A stretch of DNA of 64,000 nt. It comes from TMED27 sp964351195. GTDB taxonomy: Bacteria; Pseudomonadota; Alphaproteobacteria; Micavibrionales; Micavibrionaceae. A model generated the notes under the pieces. That model did no database searches and was not told where the DNA came from. It saw nothing but the letters and a program-made list of their open reading frames with translations. Position 1 is the stretch's first letter, and every line of letters begins with the position of its first letter. Below are positions 37,379 through 44,801 of the stretch, piece by piece. The stretch spans positions 6,728 to 70,727 of the forward strand of contig CAYGNI010000001.1 of assembly GCA_964351195.1 (NCBI GenBank). Reading direction: 5' to 3'. The position numbers were made by a program, and so were the translations under genes.

Positions 37379-38575
37379 TTATTCCTCTTCGCTTGTTTCG
37401 TGGCTTTCAGGGATAGTGTCTTGAGGCGGTGTCTCATCCGCCATCTTCGCAGACACCGGCATACCCGGACGAATGCGCACAAGCCCGTCTGTGATAATCT
37501 TCTCGCCTTCTTCAAGCCCCGCCAAAATCACGCGTTTACCGTTAAAGCTTTCTCCAAGTTTCACCTCGCGGTATTTGGCAACCTTATCGCCGTTCACCGT
37601 GTAAACGAATTTTCGGTCCTGATCCGTGCCAATTGCGCGCTCTGAAACCAGGATCTTGTTTTGATCGCCTGTACCGCCCATAAGCACGCTAACAGACATA
37701 CCCGGCAGTAAAACCTTATCTTCATTTTCAAAAATGGCCCGCGCACGAATAGTCCCTGACGCAGGGTCAATGCGGTTATCAAAGCTATGAATAACGCCCT
37801 TATATTCTAAATCTTGATTAAGCACCTGCAGGCGAACAGGAACTTTTTCATCGCCATTTGCGCTCGCTTTCACACTGTTAAGATAGGTGCGCTCATCGAC
37901 TTCAAAATCGGCATAAACCCGTTCATCATCAACAATGCTCGTTAACAGCGGCGCATTCGGACCGCTTTCAACCAGATTGCCTTCCGTGATTTCCGCGCGG
38001 CTGACCTTGCCAGAAATCGGGGCCTTCACATAGGCGTAATCCAAATCAATCTTTGCGCTTTCTACAACAGCCTTAGCGCCTTTAACAGCAGCCTCTGCCG
38101 CATCGCGCCGGTTGGTCCGCTCATCCAGCAAGCTTTGCGAAATCGCTTCGCTCGAAATCAAATTCACTGCGCGCTGATAGTCCTTTTCCGCCAAAGTGGC
38201 CTCGGTCATCGCGACATTTAACGCCGCTTGTGCTTGGTTCAAAGTCGCTTGATAAGGGCGCGGATCAATAACGATCAGGACATCACCTTTATCAACATGC
38301 TGCCCATCTTCAAAACGAAGCTCTGTAATACGGCCACTCACCTGCGGACGAATCTCCGCACGATCGACCGCGACAATGCGACCCGAAAAATGCTTCCAAA
38401 TCTGCACGGGCTCGGCCTTGATCTCTGCTATATCAACGGGCATCGCCTGCATACTTCCAGGTGCCCCGCCTTCGGCTATAGCTTTATGCGATGATTGGTT
38501 GAAAGTAATAACACCGCCACTAACCGCTGCGATTACTGCAATTCCCGCTATAATAATAAAAGTCCGTTTTTTCAT
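37379..38575 (-). CDS. RND efflux periplasmic adaptor
   Basis: A 398-residue adaptor starting MKKRTFIIIAGIAVIAAVSGG, an uncleaved or lipid-less N-terminal anchor. I prefer the ATG at 38575 (GAGAG five bases upstream) over one four codons earlier. The split lipoyl domain is visible in IRPQVSGRITELRFEDGQHV and VKAPISGKVSRAEITEGNLV, with an alpha-hairpin between (about 105-165) and beta-barrel after. The tail is acidic and unstructured (DETPPQDTIPESHETSEEE). It links the permease to the OprM-type channel. It follows the TetR gene by about 35 bases and is probably co-transcribed with it. Confidence 0.93.
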   Translation of the reverse strand: MKKRTFIIIAGIAVIAAVSGGVITFNQSSHKAIAEGGAPGSMQAMPVDIAEIKAEPVQIWKHFSGRIVAVDRAEIRPQVSGRITELRFEDGQHVDKGDVLIVIDPRPYQATLNQAQAALNVAMTEATLAEKDYQRAVNLISSEAISQSLLDERTNRRDAAEAAVKGAKAVVESAKIDLDYAYVKAPISGKVSRAEITEGNLVESGPNAPLLTSIVDDERVYADFEVDERTYLNSVKASANGDEKVPVRLQVLNQDLEYKGVIHSFDNRIDPASGTIRARAIFENEDKVLLPGMSVSVLMGGTGDQNKILVSERAIGTDQDRKFVYTVNGDKVAKYREVKLGESFNGKRVILAGLEEGEKIITDGLVRIRPGMPVSAKMADETPPQDTIPESHETSEEE

Positions 38576-38610
38576 GATATCTCTCATTCTCCCGATTAAT
38601 CTTTAAGTGC

Positions 38611-39237
38611 CTACGCAGCGCCTTTCAGAGCGTACTGTTTGATCCCAATCAGATCAAACAAGGCGTCTTCCATATTGTTCTCAATAAAACCCAGATCATT
38701 TTTAATGCGGGCCATAATGAGCTGACCAATAATAAAGGCGAAAATCTCATCCGCTTTTTTCGCCACATCGGTGCTCGGATCAATAAGCTCCAAAGTGGCA
38801 AGATCCCGCAAAGCATCTTCGTAATACCGCGTTTTTTTCGCGCAGATAGAGGCAATCTTTTTGCCTACGCCTTCATCCTGCGGGGCAAGCTCTGATCCCA
38901 AAGTCGCAAAAGGACACCCGCAAACATGCCCTAATTCCTCAGAGATAGTGCGTTGCTGTTCAATGACATGCTGAACCATCCGTTTAAAACGCTCAAACGG
39001 TGGGTGCTCAGAAGCGAAAATTTCATCATATTGAAGCTTGGTCTCCTCCATGCAGGCATTCATGGTCTCAAGTGCCAAATCCACCTTCGAAGGAAAATAA
39101 TGGTAAAAACTGCCCTTTTTAACGTCCGCTTTCTTACAGATTTCATCGACACTGACCGCGTTATAACTTTCGCTCCAGATAAGCTCCGTCGCAGTCTGAA
39201 TCAGTTTCTCTTTTGTGTTGGTAGGGGCGCGTCCCAT
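38611..39237 (-). CDS. TetR-family repressor of the efflux operon
   Basis: A 208-residue regulator starting MGRAPTNTKEKLIQTATELI. The HTH is VSVDEICKKADVKKGSFYHYFPSK (shown in two parts: VSVDEICKKADVKK and GSFYHYFPSK, about 28-51). The C-terminal ligand domain carries the FATLGSEL-type stretch seen in AcrR/YxaF-like members. GGGAC lies ten bases upstream of this ATG; an ATG 13 codons earlier is possible but would start against the operator. It is first in a TetR-MFP-RND-OMF operon, and a perfect palindrome lies 42 bp upstream, so it very likely represses its own operon and is released by a pump substrate. Confidence 0.93.
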   Translation of the reverse strand: MGRAPTNTKEKLIQTATELIWSESYNAVSVDEICKKADVKKGSFYHYFPSKVDLALETMNACMEETKLQYDEIFASEHPPFERFKRMVQHVIEQQRTISEELGHVCGCPFATLGSELAPQDEGVGKKIASICAKKTRYYEDALRDLATLELIDPSTDVAKKADEIFAFIIGQLIMARIKNDLGFIENNMEDALFDLIGIKQYALKGAA

Positions 39238-39278
39238 AATGCTAAAAGTCCCAAAATTTTTACGTGTAAGACACATAT

Positions 39279-39308
39279 AATATATTTGACCGATCAGTCA
39301 AATATATT
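39279..39308. promoter_or_regulatory. Palindromic TetR operator
   Basis: A perfect 12-bp inverted repeat, AATATATTTGAC (39279-39290) and GTCAAATATATT (39297-39308), with six bases between. The core TTGACCGATCAGTCAA is typical of TetR-family operators. It sits 42 bp upstream of the tetR start, where a promoter would be expected. Confidence 0.85.
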
Positions 39309-39480
39309 TTTAGCTTTTAAGTTGAGACATGAAACAGAGCACTATTAGACAGAATCCAACTCTTTTTTGAAATCGTACTTTACTACCGGCTCAGCATAAA
39401 CTTATTTCTTGAATTGACTAAATTCTGTCGTAAAGTTTTTAGAGTGTCTCTTTTTAGATGAGGGTAGTGGTTAAATGTTT

Positions 39481-39538
39481 TTGAAAAAAAGACTGAAAGG
39501 TAGGGGTTGTAGTCAGCCGATAACTATTCTCTTTTCAA
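39481..39538. repeat. Palindromic repeat, right-arm copy 1
   Basis: The core at 39499-39530 contains GGGGTTGTAGTC followed by CGATAACTATTCT. A short inverted repeat, TTGAAAA (39481-39487) and TTTTCAA (39532-39538), encloses it. The core recurs at 48.35 and 56.74 kb. The rest of the 350-bp gap between tetR and the Fic gene shows no gene. Confidence 0.7.
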
Positions 39539-39666
39539 ATTCTTATCTTCATCAATAACGGCGTGCGGTTAATACGCGCCTTTTCACTGCACAATATGCG
39601 TCGAATATTCTTGCCAATACGGTGAATGAGTGATATATTCTCCTTATAATATGCGGTGAATTGATC

Positions 39667-40779
39667 ATGACTTATATACACGAATTAAAAAAATGGCCGG
39701 ACTTTTACTGGGACAGCGCTCATCTATCCACTCTCTTGGCAGAAGTTCGTCACGCCCAAGGGCGGTTGCTTGGCAAAATGGAAGCGCTTGGATTTCCCCT
39801 AAGAGCCGAAGCCATTTTAGAAACTCTTACTTTGGACACACTAAAATCCTCTGAAATAGAAGGCGAAATCCTTGATAAAGAGCAAGTACGCTCATCTATC
39901 GCGCGTAGACTTGGTATGGATATCGCCGGGCTTATTCCGTCTGAGCGCCATATCGATGGCGTTGTGGAAATGATACTTGATGCAACCCAAAACTTCGCGA
40001 AGCCATTAACCGATAAACGCCTATATGGATGGCATGCCGCTTTGTTTCCTACAGGCTATAGCGGCATTCATAAAATCACAGTGGCCGCCTATAGAAATGA
40101 TGAGCAAGGCCCTATGCAGGTTATTTCCGGTTCATACGGACGTGAAAAAATACACTACGAGGCACCAAATGCCGCGCATTTAAAAAAGGAAATGGATCAT
40201 TTTCTCATCTGGTTTGAAAAGAAAAGCGATACCGATGCAGTACTGAAGGCTGCACTTGCTCATTTATGGTTTGTTACTATTCACCCTTTTGATGATGGGA
40301 ATGGCCGTATCGCCCGCGCTATATCTGATATGGCGCTTGCACGCTCGGAAAAAACAACCCAGCGTTTCTACAGCATGTCGGCACAAATCAAAATCGAACA
40401 CAAAGAATATTACGACATATTGGAGCGAACCCAAAAAGGCGATCTGGATATCACTGCATGGCAATGGTGGTTTTTAGAATGTCTGTGGCGAGCTATAAAT
40501 CAGGCAGAGGAAACTCTTGCCTCAATTTTATTCAAGGCAAAATTTTGGGAAATGTATAAAGAGGTATCCATCAATGAGCGTCAGCGCACTATGCTAAATA
40601 AACTGCTGGACGGGTTTGAGGGCAAACTCACTTCTTCTAAATGGGCCAAAATAACCAAATGCTCTCAAGATACGGCATTGCGTGATATTACGCATCTTCT
40701 GGAGCACAGCATATTAATTAAAGATCCAGGGGGAAGCCGCAGCACGAGTTATAGCCTCAACGATCTTAATAACGTTTAA
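39667..40779 (+). CDS. Fic-domain protein (probable AMPylase)
   Basis: A 370-residue Fic protein. The ATG at 39667 has GGTGAA six bases upstream. It has an N-terminal DUF4172-like region with an inhibitory-helix motif SSEIEGE (61-67, (S/T)xxxE(G/N) type), the Fic core with HPFDDGNGRIAR (206-217) holding catalytic His, acidic residue and Gly-rich anion hole, and a C-terminal winged-helix-like region (about 300-365, TKCSQDTALRDITHLLE). All catalytic residues are present, so it should transfer AMP or a related group to a protein; the inhibitory glutamate keeps it off by default. No separate antitoxin gene adjoins. An IS6-family remnant follows, and the flanks look mobile. Confidence 0.92.
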   Translation: MTYIHELKKWPDFYWDSAHLSTLLAEVRHAQGRLLGKMEALGFPLRAEAILETLTLDTLKSSEIEGEILDKEQVRSSIARRLGMDIAGLIPSERHIDGVVEMILDATQNFAKPLTDKRLYGWHAALFPTGYSGIHKITVAAYRNDEQGPMQVISGSYGREKIHYEAPNAAHLKKEMDHFLIWFEKKSDTDAVLKAALAHLWFVTIHPFDDGNGRIARAISDMALARSEKTTQRFYSMSAQIKIEHKEYYDILERTQKGDLDITAWQWWFLECLWRAINQAEETLASILFKAKFWEMYKEVSINERQRTMLNKLLDGFEGKLTSSKWAKITKCSQDTALRDITHLLEHSILIKDPGGSRSTSYSLNDLNNV

Positions 40780-40789
40780 TACAAAACAG

Positions 40790-40826
40790 AGAACAGTTAG
40801 TGAAGACTGCTTGGTAAAATGGCAGT
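40790..40826. repeat. Palindromic repeat, left-arm-like copy
   Basis: AGAACAGTTAG, then GAAGACTG, then TTGGTAAAATGGCAG resembles the left arm of the complete palindrome at 48.3 kb and the sequence at 57.53 kb. It ends at the TGGCAG where the IS6-like end begins, so the IS may have inserted into, or share its end with, this repeat. Confidence 0.4.
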
Positions 40827-41235
40827 GCTGTCAGACAAACGATAACTTTTCTCCGAAAGTTTATCTGAGTTTTGTCAGGTACAAACCTCCTTCCAACAAA
40901 CAACGGAATTGTGACGTAGGTTTTTAAAATTCTGTCGGGTTTCTAAATGGTGTTGATGGTTAAAATAGTTTTGAAAAATTGACTGAATTGAGATGAGTTT
41001 TTGAAGCGATCGCATTGATCTAAATTTATTCATGCCGCGCTCTCGCCTTCGAAAATGCAGATGTGAATTTTCAACTTGGTTATTCTTATACCGCCCCGTT
41101 TCTTGAAGTTGACCGATTTTCAAATCTCTCAACGCAGCTTTATATGATGGCAGCTTATCAGTCACAATTTCTTTCAGTCGACTATATAGATACATCAATT
41201 TTTTCAAGACTTTGCGCGCTTTCTTATCATAATAC
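40821..41235 (-). mobile_element. IS6-family element remnant
   Basis: The end GGCAGTGCTGTCAGACAAAC matches the left end of the element at 63024, and sequence similarity continues through the 3' half of the transposase. The other end and the 5' half are missing: similarity stops near 41230, where an in-frame TAG appears. It has the same orientation as the 63-kb copy. Confidence 0.8.
40875..41228 (-). pseudogene. IS6-family transposase, C-terminal fragment
   Basis: About 118 codons similar to the C-terminal part of the transposase at 63078-63754: EIVTDKLPSYKAALRDL, then GRYKNNQVENSHLHFRRRER and KFRSMRSLQK, ending in CWKEVCT. It holds the second Asp (VTDK) and the Glu (QVENSH) of the DDE triad, but the first Asp and the N-terminal HTH are gone. 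No in-frame start precedes the similarity and an in-frame TAG lies just before it, so this is a truncated, inactive copy. It lies between the Fic gene and the bPH2 gene and marks one border of the accessory DNA. Confidence 0.85.
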
Positions 41236-41260
41236 TATATCCATTATAGAGAATTTATTT

Positions 41261-41869
41261 TTATGACAGTTTTCTCTTGCCTGAACGGTTTTTAAGATCG
41301 TTAATTGTTAGCCTCATCTCTTTCTCCCCGTAGTCAATGTCCGGATGATGTGCTCTTGCAACATGGATCGCTTTCACAAGGTCGTATGGCTTTACAAGCG
41401 CAGGAAGCCGGACATCGTCCATGAAACGACAATCGAGATATAACCGCCCATATCCTAATAGCCAGCCCAGCCATCCGTGATCCACTCTCTCAGATCTCAT
41501 ATCGATGAGATCCACCTCTTGAACCTGGATTCGAATTATCCCTTTTTTGTAAAGAACACGTTTATTTGTGAGGCCAACTTCTATCGAAATATACATCAGA
41601 AACATAAACATAAGGCCAGAAAGACCGATTGTTCCAAAAATCCAGATAACAGGCACTTTCAACTCGGATGAATGAAAGGACCATAAACTCATTGAAACCA
41701 GACCGGCTTGATTACTACCGGAGTAAAACAATAGATAGTGATTAGCAATAAAACCAAGAACTAAGAAGAATAAAAGCCATAAAGCGCCTTGGACGACATA
41801 AATCCAATGTAATGAGGTAATGGTAAGAATCTTTTCATCTGAATCAATAACTTTTTCAACATAGCTCAT
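41261..41869 (-). CDS. Membrane protein with bacterial PH-like domain (bPH2)
   Basis: A 202-residue protein with two or three transmembrane helices (about 22-45 and 73-95) followed by a bPH2/DUF304 domain (about 97-170: SIEVGLTNKRVLYKKGIIRIQVQE as LTNKRVLYKKGIIR, then VDLIDMRSERVDHGW). Proteins of this YdbS-like type are found in many bacteria; the function is poorly known and linked to the envelope. It overlaps the upstream receiver gene by four bases, so it is last in an operon of four genes starting at 42847. The promoter motif at 42912-42958 would control it. Confidence 0.82.
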   Translation of the reverse strand: MSYVEKVIDSDEKILTITSLHWIYVVQGALWLLFFLVLGFIANHYLLFYSGSNQAGLVSMSLWSFHSSELKVPVIWIFGTIGLSGLMFMFLMYISIEVGLTNKRVLYKKGIIRIQVQEVDLIDMRSERVDHGWLGWLLGYGRLYLDCRFMDDVRLPALVKPYDLVKAIHVARAHHPDIDYGEKEMRLTINDLKNRSGKRKLS

Positions 41870-42429
41870 GTATCATCCTTTTTATCCTTGGGGCTGTTAT
41901 TGGAACCTGAATAATCTCCCATAAACATTGATAAATGATCTTGGTGATTCTGCGCCTGCTTCAGGTTTTTGGCATCGCCGTCGTCCTTACTGTCCTGAAG
42001 TGTTTTATCGGTTTGTGTCTTTTTATCTTTTGTAATTTTTCGCCGGATCAGGGCAAATTCCATGGCATCGCTCAGACCGCTAAATTCGCCCCGGATCATA
42101 TTATCTGCAGCGCCGGCTTCGATTACAAATGTTGCAAGTTCATGTTCTTTTTCGCCTTTTCCAGTAATAACAATGATAGGGATATCATGAGCGGAAAGAC
42201 CCATCTGGCGGTAGATCTCTTGAGGATCTTCAGACCCTTTCAAGCTTAGGTCCAGGATGATGATATCCGCACGCAGTTTCTTTACGTCAAGATAGCCAAT
42301 ACCCTCTGTCAGGGTGGGGCACTGCCAGATATAGCATGCAATATCATCGCGGCTTTCCACTCTGCTTTTTATATTGTTAATGTCCGCTTCATTATCGCAG
42401 ATAAGCAGAATTTTTATGTTTTTTTTCAT
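41866..42429 (-). CDS. Atypical receiver-domain protein
   Basis: A 187-residue protein with a receiver-like N-terminal domain (1-130) and a charged, low-complexity tail (about 133-187, lysine, aspartate and glutamine rich). The acidic pocket is LLICDNEAD and the presumed phosphoacceptor is in IIILDLSLKGSE; the Thr is kept (VITGKGE). The switch lysine-proline region reads AADNMIRGE, so Lys is replaced. That suggests a pseudo-receiver or one with altered signalling. It is coupled by four-base overlaps to both neighbours: the 60-residue protein upstream and the bPH2 protein downstream. Confidence 0.8.
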   Translation of the reverse strand: MKKNIKILLICDNEADINNIKSRVESRDDIACYIWQCPTLTEGIGYLDVKKLRADIIILDLSLKGSEDPQEIYRQMGLSAHDIPIIVITGKGEKEHELATFVIEAGAADNMIRGEFSGLSDAMEFALIRRKITKDKKTQTDKTLQDSKDDGDAKNLKQAQNHQDHLSMFMGDYSGSNNSPKDKKDDT

Positions 42430-42608
42430 TGTTTTATGTGTTCCAGGCTTTTATCAAACACCATGATGTAGGAGTTCTCGTCAGAGAGGTCATTTTGAAA
42501 AGCAATATTGCTTTTGCAACCATCCTCTTGCTCTGCATCAAACCCCCTATGCAGAAGCGGTGTGATTTCACGTGAAAAATGCGGTTTTGATTGATAGTGA
42601 ATGTTCAT
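42426..42608 (-). CDS. Small hypothetical protein (60 aa)
   Basis: A 60-residue protein, MNIHYQSKPHFSREITPLL to FDKSLEHIKQ, with no family I recognise and one cysteine. It is soluble and mixed in charge. AGAAAG six bases before the ATG and a four-base overlap with the receiver gene support it as a real, translated member of the operon. No function can be assigned. Confidence 0.6.
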   Translation of the reverse strand: MNIHYQSKPHFSREITPLLHRGFDAEQEDGCKSNIAFQNDLSDENSYIMVFDKSLEHIKQ

Positions 42609-42639
42609 AATTTTCTTTCTAGTCTTCTATCGGCACATC

Positions 42640-42671
42640 AGGAGGCCGGGCTTTAAAGACACAGGCCTCCT
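42640..42671. other. Hairpin between two small genes
   Basis: AGGAGGCC (42640-42647) pairs with GGCCTCCT (42664-42671), with GCAC and GTGC able to extend the stem after a bulge. No T run follows on either strand, so it is more likely an attenuator or RNA processing hairpin than a full terminator. It lies inside the four-gene minus-strand operon. Confidence 0.55.
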
Positions 42672-42682
42672 CGTGCTCTGGG

Positions 42683-42847
42683 TTAGCTGCATCCGCCTTC
42701 GGATTGCATGTCGGATTTTTCCTGTTTGCTTTCCTTGTTGTCGCGCGGCTTATTCGCGGCATCTTTATTCGTAACTACACCGGATTTGTCTTTCGGCTTT
42801 TGGTTTGCGGGACGGATTTCATTTGGTTTTTTGTTTTTGTTAAACAT
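42683..42847 (-). CDS. Small charged protein (54 aa)
   Basis: A 54-residue protein, MFNKNKKPNEIRPANQKPKD and on to QSEGGCS, extremely rich in Lys, Asn, Asp and Gln and likely disordered, with a single Cys two residues from the end. AAGGA seven bases upstream of the ATG at 42847 is a strong ribosome binding site. It is first after the shared promoter motif D. It is too short for routine gene calls. Its composition resembles small stress-induced hydrophilic proteins, but no family is recognised. Confidence 0.65.
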   Translation of the reverse strand: MFNKNKKPNEIRPANQKPKDKSGVVTNKDAANKPRDNKESKQEKSDMQSEGGCS

Positions 42848-42911
42848 GATCGTTTCCTTACATTTCGGGGGTTAAGTTTTTTGGTATGGTTAGAGTCTAT
42901 TGAGCCGTGTA

Positions 42912-42958
42912 TCAGGAAGCGATGCGGGAAGAAGGCAGCCATATAAATTTCTCGTAAG
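42912..42958 (-). promoter_or_regulatory. Shared upstream motif, copy D
   Basis: On the minus strand, CTTACGAGAAATTTATAT (42958-42941) gives two half-sites 11 bp apart. Fifteen bases later comes GCATCGCTTCCTGAT (42925-42911). The same arrangement occurs upstream of three other operons here. It lies about 72 bp before the 54-residue gene and is shared, in the other direction, with the yceI upstream region. Confidence 0.65.
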
Positions 42959-43036
42959 GATCGAATATTCTCACGTTATTATGATTGCTTTCATGCTATA
43001 AAAGCGTACACATGTGTTTTGGAAAGAAGATCGCGC

Positions 43037-43651
43037 ATGAAGCGTTTTGCCGCATTATTGATAACGATGCTTCTGATAACAAGCGGCACATACGCATCCG
43101 GCGTAGCCGAAAAATTCAGCTTTGACAAAGATCACACCACTGTCGGGTTCAATGTGAGCTATTTGCTTTTAGCGCGGGTCAGTGGCCGCTTTGACGATTT
43201 TAAAGGCTCCTTTGTCATCGACCACGAAAATCCTGAAAACAGCCGTGCCGACATCGTTATACAAACCGCCAGCGTGGATACCGGCATTAAAGCGCGGGAT
43301 GCGGATATACGCGGCCCCGGCCTGTTCAATGCCGACCGTTATCCCACAATGGTCTTTCACAGCGACAAAATAGAGATGATAACGAACGATACGGGCCGGA
43401 TGACGGGTGACCTGACCCTGCTCGGCATTACAAAGCCTGTGACGCTTGATCTTGTCAAAATGCCAGGCCAAGACAAGAGTTTGATTAACGGATACAAAGT
43501 CACGGGCCAGATTAAACGCTCGGACTATGGTATGAACGCGTTTATCAGGCCGATAGGAAATGTTGTGACGCTGCTGGTGTGTTACAATATGGAAGAGTGC
43601 AGCAGTGGCGATACCGATCAGAATAAAGCAAAGCCCAGATATAATCTATAA
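43037..43651 (+). CDS. YceI-family periplasmic protein
   Basis: A 204-residue protein with a cleavable signal peptide (MKRFAALLITMLLITSGTYASG). The YceI lipocalin-like barrel follows: FDKDHTTVGFNVSYLLLARV, DFKGSFVID, the tail of strands with SRADIVIQTASVDTG, and GDLTLLGITKPVTLDL. Relatives bind isoprenoid-type lipids in the periplasm and are often stress induced. I chose the ATG at 43037, which has GGAAAGAAG seven bases upstream; an in-frame TTG lies six codons earlier. The C-terminus has an extra cysteine-containing tail (CYNMEECSSGDTD). It is divergent from the motif D operon. Confidence 0.92.
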   Translation: MKRFAALLITMLLITSGTYASGVAEKFSFDKDHTTVGFNVSYLLLARVSGRFDDFKGSFVIDHENPENSRADIVIQTASVDTGIKARDADIRGPGLFNADRYPTMVFHSDKIEMITNDTGRMTGDLTLLGITKPVTLDLVKMPGQDKSLINGYKVTGQIKRSDYGMNAFIRPIGNVVTLLVCYNMEECSSGDTDQNKAKPRYNL

Positions 43652-43668
43652 ACAACCAGGTTTTCTGT

Positions 43669-44193
43669 TTAAGCCGCGCTTCTAAGTTTTGCGTTCGCGA
43701 TATAAGCAGGGATAGTGGGCGTATCCAGCATAAATTGCAAACTTGCGCGGGCGCGGAACAGGCGTGAACGAACCGTGCCGAGTGGGATTTCTAGGATATC
43801 GGCAACCTCTTGGTAACTTCCACCTTCAAAACAAACCAAAATAAGGATGTTGCGGTGATGGGCGTTGAGTTTAGCCATGGCTCTTTGAACGTCTGAAAAA
43901 TCCATCTTTGCATCCTGCGTTGGCTTTACGAACTGTTCTTCCAGATAAGATTCCGGGTCATACTGGGTTTCAAATTTGACCTTGCGGCGATAACCGGAAA
44001 CGAAGAGGTTATACATGATCTTGGAAGTCCAGCTGAAAAGGTTTGTACCATCCTCAAAATAATCCGCCTTTTCAAGCGCACGCAGACAGGTGGACTGGAC
44101 GAGGTCATCAGCATCGGCTTTGTTTCGCGTTAGACGCATGGCAAATTTTTGTAATTTTCCGGTTTCTGCAACCAACTCATTCTGGGCAAACAT
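43669..44193 (-). CDS. ECF sigma factor (EcfG-like)
   Basis: A 174-residue extracytoplasmic-function sigma factor. Region 2 is MRLTRNKADADDLVQSTCLR with the following FSWTSKIMYNLFVSGYRRK, which binds the -10 element; region 4 is YQEVADILEIPLGTVRSRLFRA (as GGSYQEVADILEIP and GTVRSRLFRARA), which binds -35. The ATG at 44193 has AGGAG six bases upstream. Region 2 and length resemble EcfG-type general stress sigma factors of Alphaproteobacteria, but no NepR or PhyR gene adjoins, so that assignment is tentative. No anti-sigma gene lies next to it. Copy C of the shared motif sits upstream, so it may belong to the regulon or drive it. Confidence 0.9.
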   Translation of the reverse strand: MFAQNELVAETGKLQKFAMRLTRNKADADDLVQSTCLRALEKADYFEDGTNLFSWTSKIMYNLFVSGYRRKVKFETQYDPESYLEEQFVKPTQDAKMDFSDVQRAMAKLNAHHRNILILVCFEGGSYQEVADILEIPLGTVRSRLFRARASLQFMLDTPTIPAYIANAKLRSAA

Positions 44194-44247
44194 GTCGATC
44201 TCCTGTGGGTTTTGTAATGTAAGAACCAAAGCCTAGGGGACGGCACA

Positions 44248-44294
44248 TCAAGAAGCGATACGGGAAAGTATCCGGTGTATAAATTTCCTGTAAA
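44248..44294 (-). promoter_or_regulatory. Shared upstream motif, copy C
   Basis: Minus strand: TTTACAGGAAATTTATAC (44294-44277), half-sites 11 bp apart, then 15 bases, then GTATCGCTTCTTGAT (44261-44247). It lies about 60 bp before the ECF sigma factor start. Confidence 0.65.
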
Positions 44295-44318
44295 GGAACT
44301 ATTTCAAAACAAGCATAT

Positions 44319-44352
44319 AAAAACCGTCCGGTGGGGAGCCGGACGGTTTTTC
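44319..44352. terminator. Bidirectional intrinsic terminator
   Basis: A stem of about 13 bp, AAAAACCGTCCGG pairing with CCGGACGGTTTTT across a 7-base loop, with A and T runs on the two sides. It lies 22 bp past the CsbD-like stop and terminates leftward transcription, shielding the ECF sigma gene. Confidence 0.93.
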
Positions 44353-44373
44353 GGGGTTAGGTCGATTTAAAAC

Positions 44374-44619
44374 CTATGCTGCTTTTGCTGTGCCGCAACC
44401 GCAATCTTTTTCGAGCTGCTGCATTTTCTTCTGGGCATCCTCTTTCGAAATATTGGCCTTTTCTTTCAGCTTGGCAAAAAATTCATCGCGCTTGCCATCG
44501 TAAAGTTTGACATCATTATCGCTCAGGCCGCTCCATGTTTCCTTGATTTTTTTGTGCAGCTTCTCGGAGTTTTCTTTCGAATTCGAGTTCTGCTTCATAT
44601 TCTGATTTTTATTGTCCAT
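44374..44619 (-). CDS. CsbD-like stress protein
   Basis: An 81-residue hydrophilic protein. The ATG at 44619 is chosen because AAGGAG stands six bases upstream; in-frame codons before it lack a site. The CsbD-like core is KIKETWSGLSDNDVKLYDGKR with the following EFFAKLKEKANISKEDAQKK, and the protein ends in a short CGCG-containing tail. CsbD proteins are small, abundant general-stress proteins of unknown biochemistry. It is a single-gene unit with motif B upstream and a strong terminator downstream. Confidence 0.85.
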   Translation of the reverse strand: MDNKNQNMKQNSNSKENSEKLHKKIKETWSGLSDNDVKLYDGKRDEFFAKLKEKANISKEDAQKKMQQLEKDCGCGTAKAA

Positions 44620-44691
44620 GATGATCTCCTTGATCTTTTGGTTTAAATCTGCGAACCGCAGATCCATGTGCAGTTGTCGCAGATGCCGTAT

Positions 44692-44737
44692 AACAATGCG
44701 ATGCGGATAAAGGGCGAGAGTATAAGGAAGGTATAAG
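44692..44737 (-). promoter_or_regulatory. Shared upstream motif, copy B
   Basis: Minus strand: CTTATACCTTCCTTATAC (44737-44720), a perfect 7-bp direct repeat with 11-bp period, then 15 bases, then GCATCGCATTGTTAT (44704-44690). It lies about 80 bp before the CsbD-like start. This is the cleanest of the four copies. Confidence 0.7.
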
Positions 44738-44752
44738 GACGCCCCTCATTAA

Positions 44753-44784
44753 TAAAAAAGCCGCCCACCAAGAGCGGCTTTTCT
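44753..44784 (-). terminator. Intrinsic terminator after the EF-hand gene
   Basis: On the minus strand AAAAGCCGC pairs with GCGGCTTTT across a 9-base loop and continues into T-rich sequence. It lies 18 bp past the EF-hand protein stop and closes the long leftward transcript starting at the OmpA-like gene. Confidence 0.88.
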
Positions 44785-44801
44785 GATATGTAGTCGAGGG
44801 T

